From an uncultured Roseateles sp. (lineage in GTDB: Bacteria > Pseudomonadota > Gammaproteobacteria > Burkholderiales > Burkholderiaceae_C): a DNA stretch of 59,471 nucleotides. The DNA lies in assembly GCF_945956965.1 (NCBI RefSeq), contig NZ_CAMFJS010000031.1, positions 1-59,471 of the forward strand, read 5' to 3'. Under the pieces are notes generated by a model. The model was not told the DNA's origin. It was given only the letters and a program-made list of their open reading frames with translations, and did no database searches. This document shows, piece by piece, positions 9,015-17,256 of this stretch (the stretch's first letter is position 1; each line of letters begins with the position of its first letter). The position numbers and the translations under genes are program-made.

Positions 9015-10338
9015 CACCCGCGCCACCTCCCGCCACGAAGAAGCTGCCGCTGCGCCTGAAAACCTGGCCGGGCGGCGTAATCTGCTGCAGCTGATTCAGC
9101 TGCGCTGGCTGGCCGTGGCCGGGCAGCTGGCCACCATCTTGACTGCTGAGCTGCTGCTGCAAGAACGGCTGCCGCTGCGCGAGATGCTGATCCTGCTGGC
9201 GGGCCTGGCCCTCTTCAATGCCGCCTGCTGGCTGCGCTTGCTGCGGGCGCGTGGCCCCATCCACAACGGCGAGTTGCTGGCCGGCCTGGTGGTGGATGTG
9301 CTGGTGCTGAGCGCGCAGCTCTACTTCAGCGGCGGTGTCGGCAACCCCTTCATTTTTTTGTATCTGCTGCAGTTGGCTGTGGGCGCCATGCTGCTGCGGC
9401 CGCGCTATATCTGGGCCATGGTGGGCCTGGCCTGCGCCTGCTTTTTGGCGCTGACGGTCTGGCACCGCCCGCTGAGCCTGCCGGATATGGACGGGCAATC
9501 CCTGTCGGTGCACTACATCGGCGGCTTGCTGGTGTGCTTCATGTTGAACGCGGCGCTGCTGGTGATCTTCATTCACCGCATCGGGCGCAATCTGCGCCAG
9601 CGCGATAGCCATCTGGCCGATCTGCGCCAGCGTGCGGCCGAAGACGAACACATCATCCGCATGGGCTTGCTGGCCAGTGGCGCGGCGCATGAGTTGGGCA
9701 CGCCCTTGGCCACCTTGTCGGTGATTCTGGGTGACTGGTCGCGCATGGCGCCTTTTGCTGCTGACCCCGAGTTGCGCGAGGAAATCGAGGAGATGCAGTT
9801 CCAGCTGACCCGCTGCAAGTCCATCGTCACCGGCATCTTGCTGGCAGCGGGTGAGTCGCGCGGCGAGGCCCCGGGTCAAACCACTCTGCATGCCTTTCTG
9901 GACGGCATGGTGGCCGAGTGGCGCGACACCCGGCCCGGCCAGCCGCTGAGCTACGAGCGCCACGACACGCCCGACCTGGCCATCATTTCCGACACCGCCC
10001 TCAAACAGATGCTGGCCAATGTGCTGGACAACGCGCTGGAAGCCGCGCCCCAGCAGCCCATTGCCCTGCAAGTGCGCTGCGCCGACGACTGGCTCACGCT
10101 CCTGGTCCGCGACCAGGGGCCGGGTTTTGCCCCTGAGATCCTGGCTAATTTCGGCAAGCCTTATCACTCCAGCAAGGGCCGGCCCGGTAGCGGCCTGGGC
10201 TTGTTCCTGTCGGTCAATGTGGCGCGGACCCTGGGCGGGCATATCGAAGCCCGCAATCTGCCCCATGGCGGCGCCGAGGTGCAAATCAGCCTGCCGCTGG
10301 CAGCCTTGAGCTGGCGTGAAACAATTGGGCATGCCTGA
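8995..10338 (+). CDS. RegB/PrrB/RoxS-like redox sensor histidine kinase
   Basis: A 447-residue membrane kinase. About six hydrophobic helices span residues 35-200, with the quinone-sensing heptad GGVGNPF at 113-119 that typifies RegB-family sensors. The H-box is GAAHELGTPLATLS (His232). Cys274, 42 residues later in LTRCKSIVTGIL, is in the place of the redox-active Cys of RegB (about 40 residues after its His). The ATPase core has NVLDNALEAAP (N box), DQGPGFAP (G1) and GSGLGLFLSVN (G2). It is predicted to sense the ubiquinone pool or redox state and phosphorylate the next gene product. ATG 8995 overlaps the SURF1 gene; ATG 9004 is an alternative. Placement behind cyo implies feedback on the oxidase. 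Confidence 0.9.
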   Translation: MLAMVTDTRATSRHEEAAAAPENLAGRRNLLQLIQLRWLAVAGQLATILTAELLLQERLPLREMLILLAGLALFNAACWLRLLRARGPIHNGELLAGLVVDVLVLSAQLYFSGGVGNPFIFLYLLQLAVGAMLLRPRYIWAMVGLACACFLALTVWHRPLSLPDMDGQSLSVHYIGGLLVCFMLNAALLVIFIHRIGRNLRQRDSHLADLRQRAAEDEHIIRMGLLASGAAHELGTPLATLSVILGDWSRMAPFAADPELREEIEEMQFQLTRCKSIVTGILLAAGESRGEAPGQTTLHAFLDGMVAEWRDTRPGQPLSYERHDTPDLAIISDTALKQMLANVLDNALEAAPQQPIALQVRCADDWLTLLVRDQGPGFAPEILANFGKPYHSSKGRPGSGLGLFLSVNVARTLGGHIEARNLPHGGAEVQISLPLAALSWRETIGHA

Positions 10339-10933
10339 TCCACTCACCGCCGCTTCTTCTGCAGCCGGCTCCGCCGCTGGACCCTCTTTGGCTGCGCCGG
10401 ACGCACAGCCTTTGCTGCTGATCGTCGAAGACGATGATGCCTTCGCCCGCACCCTGATCCGCTCCTTCGAGCGGCGCGGTTACCGGGTGCTGCGCGCCGC
10501 CGATCTGGCCCAGATGCAGGCCTTGCTGGCGCAGCACAAGCCAGGCTTCGCGGTGGTGGATCTCAAGCTGGCCAGTGGCGACTCGGGCCTGGCCTGCGTG
10601 CAAGCCCTGCACGGCCATCACCCGCAGATGCTGATTGTGGTGCTGACCGGCTATGCCAGCATTGCCACCGCCGTGGAGGCCATCAAGCTGGGCGCCCGCC
10701 ATTACCTGGCCAAGCCCGCCAATACCGATGACATCGAGGCCGCTTTCGCCCGCGCCCAAGGGGATGTGGAGGTGGAACTGACCGAGCGCACCACCTCCAT
10801 CAAAACGCTGGAGTGGGAACATATCCACGAGACCCTGGCCGCCACCGGTTTCAATATTTCCGAAGCGGCCCGCCGCCTGGGCCTGCACCGCCGCACCCTG
10901 GCGCGCAAGCTTGAAAAGCAGCGGGTCAAGTGA
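10331..10933 (+). CDS. RegA/PrrA/RoxR-like response regulator
   Basis: A 200-residue two-domain regulator. The receiver domain (about 30-140) has the acidic pocket VEDDD, phospho-acceptor Asp in VVDLKLASGDSG, and the conserved Thr/Lys in VVLTGYAS and YLAKPAN. The C-terminal Fis-type helix-turn-helix ISEAARRLGLHRRTLARKLEK is almost diagnostic of the RegA/PrrA/RoxR family, which controls respiratory and redox genes. ATG 10331 overlaps the kinase stop codon by 8 bases; a GTG at 10316 would add five residues. It is the cognate partner of the kinase before it. The first 28 residues are Ala/Ser/Pro-rich and probably disordered. Confidence 0.92.
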   Translation: MPDPLTAASSAAGSAAGPSLAAPDAQPLLLIVEDDDAFARTLIRSFERRGYRVLRAADLAQMQALLAQHKPGFAVVDLKLASGDSGLACVQALHGHHPQMLIVVLTGYASIATAVEAIKLGARHYLAKPANTDDIEAAFARAQGDVEVELTERTTSIKTLEWEHIHETLAATGFNISEAARRLGLHRRTLARKLEKQRVK

Positions 10934-10965
10934 TGCGTCTGGCTTCATCGCATTGAGCGCTTGCG

Positions 10966-11718
10966 GTGCGCCCCGAAGCAAATCTCCGCCCGGCTGACCC
11001 AGCCCAAGCCAAGCGCCAGCGCTGGCTTGTGCTGACAGCCTTTGCGCTGGGTGCCTTGACGCTGCTGTTCTTGCTGCTTGCTCAGCCCGCGATTTACTTG
11101 CGCCTGGCCGATGGTTTGCGCTGGCGCTTGGGCCTGCCGGCCTTGGCGCAAATCGACTACGAGCAAAGCCTGGCCCTGGCCCAAAAGCGGGGCGAGTCGC
11201 AAGCCGGCCCCTGCGCGGTTCTGTTGTTCGGGGACTCGCATCTGCAAGGCCTGCCGAGTTCGGCCCTGGGGGCCGAGCTCAGCAATTTCGCCATCGCAGG
11301 GGAGCCTGCCGAGCGCCTGGCTCAGCGCATCCGCGCTTATGCCTCGGTCCAGTTGGCTCGCCACATCGTGCTGCTGTCGGGGGCGAATGATTTGGCGGCC
11401 GGCCGCACGGCCGCGCAGGCGGCTGCGTCAATGGCGGAGGTGCTGGCTCAGATTCCGGCCAGCACCTCGCTCAGCCTGCTCGGCCCGCCACCGTCCACGC
11501 AGCCGGCCAGGCCTGCTTTGAATGCAGCCTTGCAGACCCTGTGCACGGCGCGCCCGGGCTGCAGTTTCGTGTCGCTGGAGGCCTTGGGCGATGGGCTCGG
11601 CGCCCTGAGCCCCGAACTGGCGGCGGCCGACGGCATTCATCTCTCTGCAGCTGGCTATGGGCGTTTGGCGGTCCTAATTCGAGCGGACTTGCCGAAGCAC
11701 GCACAATGCGCGCATTAA
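10966..11718 (+). CDS. SGNH/GDSL-like hydrolase, membrane-anchored
   Basis: A 250-residue protein with one N-terminal transmembrane helix (about 20-40, LVLTAFALGALTLLFLLL). It carries SGNH-hydrolase blocks: FGDSH (block I nucleophile Ser), a Gly-containing strand, SGANDL (block III Asn) and ADGIHLSAAGY (block V Asp and His). Enzymes of this type remove or transfer acetyl groups on sugars or lipids outside the cytoplasm. It begins at a GTG (10966), 32 bases after the response regulator gene, and sits 13 bases before an acyltransferase-3 gene. The same two activities are fused in OafA-like O-acetyltransferases, so a joint O-acetylation role is likely, but the acceptor is unknown. Confidence 0.82.
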   Translation: MRPEANLRPADPAQAKRQRWLVLTAFALGALTLLFLLLAQPAIYLRLADGLRWRLGLPALAQIDYEQSLALAQKRGESQAGPCAVLLFGDSHLQGLPSSALGAELSNFAIAGEPAERLAQRIRAYASVQLARHIVLLSGANDLAAGRTAAQAAASMAEVLAQIPASTSLSLLGPPPSTQPARPALNAALQTLCTARPGCSFVSLEALGDGLGALSPELAAADGIHLSAAGYGRLAVLIRADLPKHAQCAH

Positions 11719-11731
11719 AGCTTGGTCCGCC

Positions 11732-12796
11732 ATGAGTAAATCCGCCCACCGCTTTCACGAAATCGACCTGCTGCGCGGCATCGCCTGCGCCTCGGTGCTG
11801 CTCTTCCACTTCCTGTCGCGCGCGCCGCAAGCGGGCTGGATGAGCCATGTGGACTATCCCCAGCTGGAGTCCGTGATGCGCTACGGCTATCTGGGCGTGC
11901 ATCTGTTCTTTGTCATCAGCGGCTTTGTGATCCTGATGTCGGCGCAAGGCGCCACGCCGCGGCAGTTTTTTGCTTCACGGGTGGCCCGCTTGTTCCCGGC
12001 TTTCTGGGTGGCGGTCTGCCTGACGGCGGGCACGGCTTGGTGGCTGGGTGAGAGCCGTTTCGCCGTGTCGCTGCCGCATTTCCTGGTGAACCTGAGCATG
12101 CTGCCGCACTGGTTCAACATCCCCTTTGTGGATGGTGCGTATTGGTCGCTGGCGGTGGAGTTGCATTTCTACGCCTACATCTGGATCGTGCTGCGCCTGC
12201 AGCAGATGCGGCGGATTGAATGGCTGATGCTGGCCTGGTTGCTGGTGGCCCTGGTCGATCTGATTCGCCCGGCCTGGCCGCTGGAGCTGTGGCTGGATGC
12301 CAAATGGGCGCCGCTATTCGTGGCCGGGGGCGTGTTTTACCTGATCCGCACGCAAGGCCTGACCCCGCGCCGGGTGCTGCTTTTGCTGGCGAGCTATGGG
12401 CTTGCGCTGGCCAGCGCGCTGCGTGAGAGCGGCGGTGAAGCCAGCCTGGCCAATCCATGGATCGTGACCGCCATCATCACGGTGATCTATCTCATCTTCA
12501 CCGCCATTGCCTTCGATCGCTGGCGCCTGCCCGCTTCGCGCCTGACGTTCTGGGCGGGTGCCTTGACTTACCCGGTTTACGTGATTCATCAGTTCTTCGG
12601 CATCATGCTTTACCAACAGCTGCGCGCGCATATCGACAACACGCCCCTGGTGCTGGCGATGGTGATCGCCCTGGTCTTGGCGCTGGCGGCGGCCATCCAT
12701 GTCTGGGTCGAAAAGCCTTTTGGCCCGCGTCTGCGGCGCTGGGTGGAGGGTAAATCTGCTGCGACCGCGGCTTCCGTCAAGGCCAGCCGTGCCTGA
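11732..12796 (+). CDS. Acyltransferase-3 family (OafA-like) membrane O-acyltransferase
   Basis: A 354-residue multi-pass membrane protein. The signature HEIDLLRGIACASVLLFHF (catalytic-type His in the first helix), GYLGVHLFFVISGFVI and ASRVARLFPAFW identify the acyltransferase-3 family, which moves acetyl groups from cytoplasmic acetyl-CoA onto surface glycans such as O-antigen, peptidoglycan or exopolysaccharide. About ten hydrophobic segments are visible. It follows the SGNH hydrolase gene by 13 bases, and the pair probably works together. The target polysaccharide cannot be inferred because no glycan biosynthesis genes are adjacent. Confidence 0.9.
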   Translation: MSKSAHRFHEIDLLRGIACASVLLFHFLSRAPQAGWMSHVDYPQLESVMRYGYLGVHLFFVISGFVILMSAQGATPRQFFASRVARLFPAFWVAVCLTAGTAWWLGESRFAVSLPHFLVNLSMLPHWFNIPFVDGAYWSLAVELHFYAYIWIVLRLQQMRRIEWLMLAWLLVALVDLIRPAWPLELWLDAKWAPLFVAGGVFYLIRTQGLTPRRVLLLLASYGLALASALRESGGEASLANPWIVTAIITVIYLIFTAIAFDRWRLPASRLTFWAGALTYPVYVIHQFFGIMLYQQLRAHIDNTPLVLAMVIALVLALAAAIHVWVEKPFGPRLRRWVEGKSAATAASVKASRA

Positions 12797-12827
12797 TCAT
12801 CAGCCGCCCTTGCCGCCACCGCAGCCC

Positions 12828-14708
12828 ATGTACGCCCAATTCTTCGGCCTCAAACAAGAACCGTTTTCCATCGCCCCGGACCCGCACTACCTCTTCATGA
12901 GCGAGCGGCACCGCGAGGCTTTGGCGCATCTGCTTTACGGCCTGCGCGGCGGTGGCGGCTTTGTGTTGCTGACCGGCGAGATCGGCGCGGGCAAGACCAC
13001 GGTGTGCCGCTGCTTCCTCGAGCAGATTCCCAAGAAGTGCAATGTGGCCTATGTCTTCAATCCCAAGCTGACGGCCTTGGAGTTGCTGCAGACCATTGCC
13101 GAGGAGTTCCATATCCGGCCGCGCGAGAGCGCGCCAGCCGGGGAGGGCGTCAAGCAGCTGGTCGATGCCATCAATGAGTTCTTGCTGCGCACCCATGCGG
13201 TGGGCATGAACAATGTGTTGATCATCGATGAGGCCCAGCTGCTGTCCACCGAGGTGCTGGAGCAGCTGCGCTTGCTCACCAATCTGGAAACCCGCGAGCG
13301 CAAGCTGCTGCAGATCATCTTGATCGGCCAGCCCGAGCTGCGCGAGATGCTGGCCGCGCCTGAGCTGGAACAGCTGGCGCAGCGGGTGATTGCGCGCTTT
13401 CATCTGCCGGCGCTGTCGGCCGCCGAGACCTGGCAATACATCAAGCACCGCCTGACCGTGGCTGGCCTGCGCGGCAGTTCGCCGTTTGAGGGCAAGCTGC
13501 GCGAGCGTATTCATCAGCTCTCACGCGGTGTGCCGCGGCGCATCAATCTGCTGTGTGATCGTGCCTTGCTGGGCGCTTATTCACAGGGTCAAAGCAAGGT
13601 CAGCGTGGCAACGCTGAACCGGGCCGCGCAAGAGGTGTTTGGCGCCGGGCGTGGCGCGGCTGCGGCGCCGGCAACAGCCCCCGGCGCTGGCGTCGACACG
13701 ACCCCGTTGCCTGTTCAGCGCCGCTGGATGGCGGCGGGTGTGCTGGTCTTGGCCGCGGTGCTGGGCGTGCTCTTCTTGCGGGCGAAAGCCGTGCCCGAGC
13801 CCAAGCCCTCGCCCAGTCTGCCGGCCAAGGCCTTGGCCGCATCGGCGCCACTGCCTGCTGCAAGCGCTGCGCCTCTGGCGCTGGCTGCGAGTGCATCGCC
13901 AAGACCTGTAACGTCGGCCGCATCCGCTTCATCTGCGGCATCGGCCGCGTCTGCAATGGCGCTGACCGCCAGTGGCGTCGAGGCGCCCGCCATCCCCACA
14001 TCCGCCGCTGAGGCCTGGCAGGCGCTGGCCAGCTTGCGGCAATTCCTGAGTGCCCGCGCCCCCGGTGCGCCCGCCATGCCTTTGCCCGCCATCGAGGCCT
14101 GGCAGGGGTTGGCGCGCTTGTGGCAGTACCCGGGCAATTTGCGCGAGGCCAGCGATTTCTGCGCCGCCTTGCGAGGCGCCCAGCTGCAGTGTTTTTACAG
14201 CCGCGACGGCGGCCTGGCCTTGCTGCGTTTGTTGAGCCGCCCCAGCTTGCTGATCCTGGCTGCTGATGCCGAGCAAGCCCCGCGTTATGCCTTGTTGCTG
14301 AGCCTGGGGCCGCAGTCGGCCACGCTGCAAATGGCGGGTGGCATCACGCAGCGCTTCAGCTTGCTGCAGCTCAGCCGCATCTGGCAGGGCGAGTTCATCA
14401 CCTTGTGGCGCGCGCCGGCCAGCCTGGACGGCGCGGTGCCCAGCTTCAACGGCAATAGCGCCGCGCTCACCTGGCTGGACCAGCAGCTCAGCCAGGCCTT
14501 GGGCGAGGCCCCGCGGGAGCCGTCTGGCAAGGCCGGGAGCAAAGGCAATGCGCCCGCTGTTCAGCGGCTGGACGCGGCTTTGCGTGCCAAAGTGGCGCGC
14601 TTCCAGCGCAGCCAGGGCCTGCCCAGCGACGGCCAGCCCGGCCCCATCACCATGATGCAGCTCAACCGGGTCAATGCCCTGCCTGAGCCGCTGCTGCAAG
14701 GGCCCTAA
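12828..14708 (+). CDS. gspA: GspA/ExeA-like AAA+ ATPase with C-terminal peptidoglycan-binding domain
   Basis: A 626-residue protein. The cytoplasmic AAA ATPase begins at the typical MYAQFFGLKQEPFSIAPDP, with Walker A GEIGAGKTT (50-58) and Walker B LIIDEAQ (131-137). A transmembrane helix follows near 300-322, then a low-complexity Ala/Ser/Pro linker and a periplasmic part ending in a PG_binding_1-like motif (VARFQRSQGLPSDGQPGP). In Aeromonas, ExeA with ExeB opens peptidoglycan for assembly of the type II secretin. gspB follows. I chose ATG 12828; an upstream frame start at 12699 lies inside the acyltransferase gene. The rest of the T2SS is not in the window. Confidence 0.92.
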   Translation: MYAQFFGLKQEPFSIAPDPHYLFMSERHREALAHLLYGLRGGGGFVLLTGEIGAGKTTVCRCFLEQIPKKCNVAYVFNPKLTALELLQTIAEEFHIRPRESAPAGEGVKQLVDAINEFLLRTHAVGMNNVLIIDEAQLLSTEVLEQLRLLTNLETRERKLLQIILIGQPELREMLAAPELEQLAQRVIARFHLPALSAAETWQYIKHRLTVAGLRGSSPFEGKLRERIHQLSRGVPRRINLLCDRALLGAYSQGQSKVSVATLNRAAQEVFGAGRGAAAAPATAPGAGVDTTPLPVQRRWMAAGVLVLAAVLGVLFLRAKAVPEPKPSPSLPAKALAASAPLPAASAAPLALAASASPRPVTSAASASSAASAASAMALTASGVEAPAIPTSAAEAWQALASLRQFLSARAPGAPAMPLPAIEAWQGLARLWQYPGNLREASDFCAALRGAQLQCFYSRDGGLALLRLLSRPSLLILAADAEQAPRYALLLSLGPQSATLQMAGGITQRFSLLQLSRIWQGEFITLWRAPASLDGAVPSFNGNSAALTWLDQQLSQALGEAPREPSGKAGSKGNAPAVQRLDAALRAKVARFQRSQGLPSDGQPGPITMMQLNRVNALPEPLLQGP

Positions 14709-14716
14709 AGCACTCG

Positions 14717-14784
14717 CTGACGAACGAACTATCCATCGATCGACCGACTGACCGAACGAATGAACGAGCGACTCATCTAGCCAT
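14717..14784 (+). repeat. Degenerate CGAN tetranucleotide array, 17 units
   Basis: The whole gspA-gspB gap reads in register as 4-base units, all fitting YNAN and mostly CGAN or TGAN (ctga cgaa cgaa ctat ccat cgat cgac cgac tgac and so on), ending on the gspB start codon. No Shine-Dalgarno sequence is recognisable in it. Confidence 0.7.
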
Positions 14785-15643
14785 GTCCTACATCCTTGAT
14801 GCCTTGCGGCGCGCCGAGTCTGAACGTGAGCGTGAACGCAGCGCCGTGCCGACCCTGCACGCCCAGACCGTCGCGGCCCATTTGAATCAGCAGGACGATG
14901 AAGAGGCCGGCCATGCCGGCTGGGCCCGCTGGCGCTTGGCCGCAGTGGCCCTGCTGGTCTTGGGCGCGCTGGCATTGCTGGGTTTTGGCTTGCGCAGTTG
15001 GTTGAGCGCGCCGCCACCCCTGGCCGCACCCGCTGCTGAGGGGAGTGCAGGCAATACGGCTGCGCCCAACTCAATGCCTGCGCCGGCCGCGCCAGCCGTA
15101 CCCGCAGTGCCGCCACCGCTGCCGGCCGATAGCGTGAACGCGCCAGCACCTCAGACGGCCCCCCAAGCTGCAGTTGCCGCGGCACCCACGGTGCCTGCTG
15201 CCCTGCCGTCGCAGAGCCCCATGCCCATGCCGCCAGCGCGCAATATGCAGCCGGCCGCCGCTGCGGTCATGCAAGCACCGGTGCTCGTGCAGCCGCCTGT
15301 GAGCCCCGCAGTGGCTGCACCGCCAGCTCAGGCCAAGCCTCAGCCGGTCAATCCCAAGCCCGAGCCTTCCGCCAGCCCGGCCCTGGCGCCAGCGGTGTTG
15401 CCTCCGGCCAATGCCGCGCCGCCGGCCCTGGCCAGCTTGCCTGAATCGATTCGGCGAGAATTGCCGCCCCTGGTGGCGGGCGGCGCCATGTATTCCGATA
15501 CGCCCGCCAACCGCATGCTCATCATCAATGGCCAGCTCTGGCATGAGGGCGACAAGGTGACGCCCGATGTGACGCTGGAGCAGATCAAGCTCAAGGGCGC
15601 AATCCTGTCCTACAAGGGTCAACGTTTTTCTATCAATTTCTGA
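14783..15643 (+). CDS. gspB: GspB/ExeB-like type II secretion assembly protein
   Basis: A 286-residue protein. It begins MSYILDALRRAESERERER, the standard GspB N-terminus, has one transmembrane helix near 47-68, a long Pro/Ala-rich periplasmic linker (about 75-215) and a C-terminal T2SSB-type domain (ANRMLIINGQLWHEGDKV... GAILSYKGQRFSINF). GspB partners with GspA in the inner membrane to place the secretin in the outer membrane. The start is fixed by homology despite the lack of a visible ribosome-binding site within the tetranucleotide array upstream. The linker is probably disordered and spans the periplasm. Confidence 0.92.
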   Translation: MSYILDALRRAESERERERSAVPTLHAQTVAAHLNQQDDEEAGHAGWARWRLAAVALLVLGALALLGFGLRSWLSAPPPLAAPAAEGSAGNTAAPNSMPAPAAPAVPAVPPPLPADSVNAPAPQTAPQAAVAAAPTVPAALPSQSPMPMPPARNMQPAAAAVMQAPVLVQPPVSPAVAAPPAQAKPQPVNPKPEPSASPALAPAVLPPANAAPPALASLPESIRRELPPLVAGGAMYSDTPANRMLIINGQLWHEGDKVTPDVTLEQIKLKGAILSYKGQRFSINF

Positions 15644-15645
15644 CC

Positions 15646-16272
15646 ATGCTGCCCATCGATACCGCTGTGACTTTCTTCGGCCTTGCCCTGGCGCTGGGCT
15701 TCACGCCCGGGCCGGACAATTTGTTTGTGCTGATGCAGTCGGCCACGCAGGGGCGGCGCGCCGGCATGTTTGTGGTGCTGGGCCTGTGCACCGGTTTGTT
15801 GGTGCACACGGCGGCGATTGCCTTGGGCTTGGCCGCGATGTTTGCCGCCTCACCGCTGGCCTTCACGCTGCTGAAGTTTGCCGGCGCGGCCTATCTGGCT
15901 TATCTGGCTTGGCAGGTGCTGCGCGCGCCGGTCGGCCCCTTGGCCGAAGCCAGCCAGGTGCAGGCAAGCCCTGGCACCATGTACCGGCGCGGGGTGCTGA
16001 TGAATTTGAGCAACCCCAAGGTGGTGTTCTTCTTCCTGGCGCTGCTGCCGCAGTTTGTGGATGCCGCACGCGGCCCGGTGGCCGGGCAGATCGTGCAGCT
16101 GGGTTTGCTCTTCATGCTCAGCACCTTGGTTTCCTTCGGCGCGATTACATGGTTTGCCGGCTCGGTGCGCGGCTTGCTCAAGCGCTCGCTCAAAGCGCAG
16201 CGGGCTTTGAATCGCCTGGCCGGCGTGGTGTTCATCGGCCTGGCAGCGCGCTTGCTGATGGCGCAGCGCTGA
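15646..16272 (+). CDS. LysE/RhtB family exporter
   Basis: A 208-residue inner-membrane protein with six hydrophobic segments. GFTPGPDNLFVLMQSATQGRRAG near the N-terminus and the mid-protein GVLMNLSNPKVVFFFLALLPQF are the two diagnostic LysE/RhtB blocks. Members export amino acids or related metabolites such as homoserine, threonine or lysine; the substrate here cannot be stated. It begins 2 bases after gspB and may be read on the same transcript, although the functions are unrelated. It converges with the minus-strand psd gene. Confidence 0.92.
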   Translation: MLPIDTAVTFFGLALALGFTPGPDNLFVLMQSATQGRRAGMFVVLGLCTGLLVHTAAIALGLAAMFAASPLAFTLLKFAGAAYLAYLAWQVLRAPVGPLAEASQVQASPGTMYRRGVLMNLSNPKVVFFFLALLPQFVDAARGPVAGQIVQLGLLFMLSTLVSFGAITWFAGSVRGLLKRSLKAQRALNRLAGVVFIGLAARLLMAQR

Positions 16273-16298
16273 GCTGAATCGGGCCGGGCTGCGAAGTT

Positions 16299-17195
16299 TC
16301 AGCCCTCGGCTTCGATGGGATAGCGCAGCAAGGCCTGGCCCATGCGAATGCGCTCGCCGTTGGCGATGCCGGGGCACAGCTCAAAGCCCTTGGGCGCGAA
16401 CACGATGATGGTGGAGCCATGCTGGAACCAGCCCATTTCCTCGCCCTTGCGCAGGCGGGCTTCGCAAGGCAGTTCATTGGCGCCGCGGTAGCCCAGGTGC
16501 AGCAATAGATTCAAAAAGTGCAGGCGCAGGCTGGCCACCAAGATGGCCGCCACCGGCACGATGGCAATCGCCTGGCCCATGGCCGGCCCGCTGCTGATGC
16601 GGGCGCGCAGCACCGCGCGTTCATTGCGGCAGAACAGGCGCTCGACCCGCTGCAGCGCGATCGGATTGACGTTCCAGGTGTCGCCGGCGATGTGGGTCAC
16701 ATGCTCCACCACGCAGTCTTGCGGGGCGTGGAAGCGGTGGTACATGGCCGAGGTCAGGCGCAGGGTGACGAAGCTGCCGTCCTGAAAAGCGCTGGTGTCC
16801 TGGCTGGGGCCGAACAGATCCTGCATCGCGTAAGGGAAGCCCTTGGCCTGAAAGAGCTGCCGTCCCGCCACCGGCCCGCAGGCGCCAACGATGGCGTCGC
16901 ACGGGCTGGTCAAGATCTCCGGCGCCATCTCGATCTGGCGTGCGCCGGGCTGCAACTCGCGGGTGAAGCAGTCGTGCAGGCTGGCGAAGCGCTGCTGCTT
17001 GGCGTCGCTCAGGTCCAGGTCGGTGAACAAGCGCCACACGGCGATGGACAGGCGGCAGACCAAGGGGTTGCGAATCTGGCTGAAGCGCCCCATCAGCTTG
17101 GTCAGGGCAATGCGCGGAATGCGGTTGGTGAGCAAGAAGTTGAGGTCCTCTTGCAGCAAGAGCTGGCGCAGGGCGCGGGTACTGGCTTTCATCAT
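16299..17195 (-). CDS. psd: Phosphatidylserine decarboxylase proenzyme
   Basis: About 298 residues. The pyruvoyl-forming motif is GWFQHGSTIIVF, with self-cleavage expected between Gly260 and Ser261 to give beta and alpha chains. The Asp in TSPCDAIV (Asp100) and the His pair in MYHRFHAP (153/156) match the catalytic Asp-His-Ser arrangement of bacterial Psd. The enzyme makes phosphatidylethanolamine from phosphatidylserine at the inner membrane. I chose the ATGATG at 17195/17192; the longer frame to 17402 runs into the divergent aminotransferase gene. The motif is HGST rather than the LGST of E. coli, a common variant. The serine synthase gene pssA is not nearby. Confidence 0.93.
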   Translation of the reverse strand: MMKASTRALRQLLLQEDLNFLLTNRIPRIALTKLMGRFSQIRNPLVCRLSIAVWRLFTDLDLSDAKQQRFASLHDCFTRELQPGARQIEMAPEILTSPCDAIVGACGPVAGRQLFQAKGFPYAMQDLFGPSQDTSAFQDGSFVTLRLTSAMYHRFHAPQDCVVEHVTHIAGDTWNVNPIALQRVERLFCRNERAVLRARISSGPAMGQAIAIVPVAAILVASLRLHFLNLLLHLGYRGANELPCEARLRKGEEMGWFQHGSTIIVFAPKGFELCPGIANGERIRMGQALLRYPIEAEG

Positions 17196-17256
17196 CTTGT
17201 CAATCTCGGCGGTTAGATATTGGGGCTTGGACAACGGCAGGCCGCATTGGCAACAC

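Noticed and set aside
8920-10452. 510-codon minus-strand frame opposite the sensor kinase
   Set aside because: Antisense shadow rich in Gln, Ala and Gly; the kinase motifs on the plus strand are complete.
12699-12827. 43-residue N-terminal extension of GspA
   Set aside because: It overlaps the acyltransferase coding end and lacks family sequence; MYAQFFGL at 12828 is the classic start.
14717-14784. Phase-variable tetranucleotide tract
   Set aside because: The units are too degenerate for frequent slippage and lie outside the coding sequence, so I report it only as a repeat.
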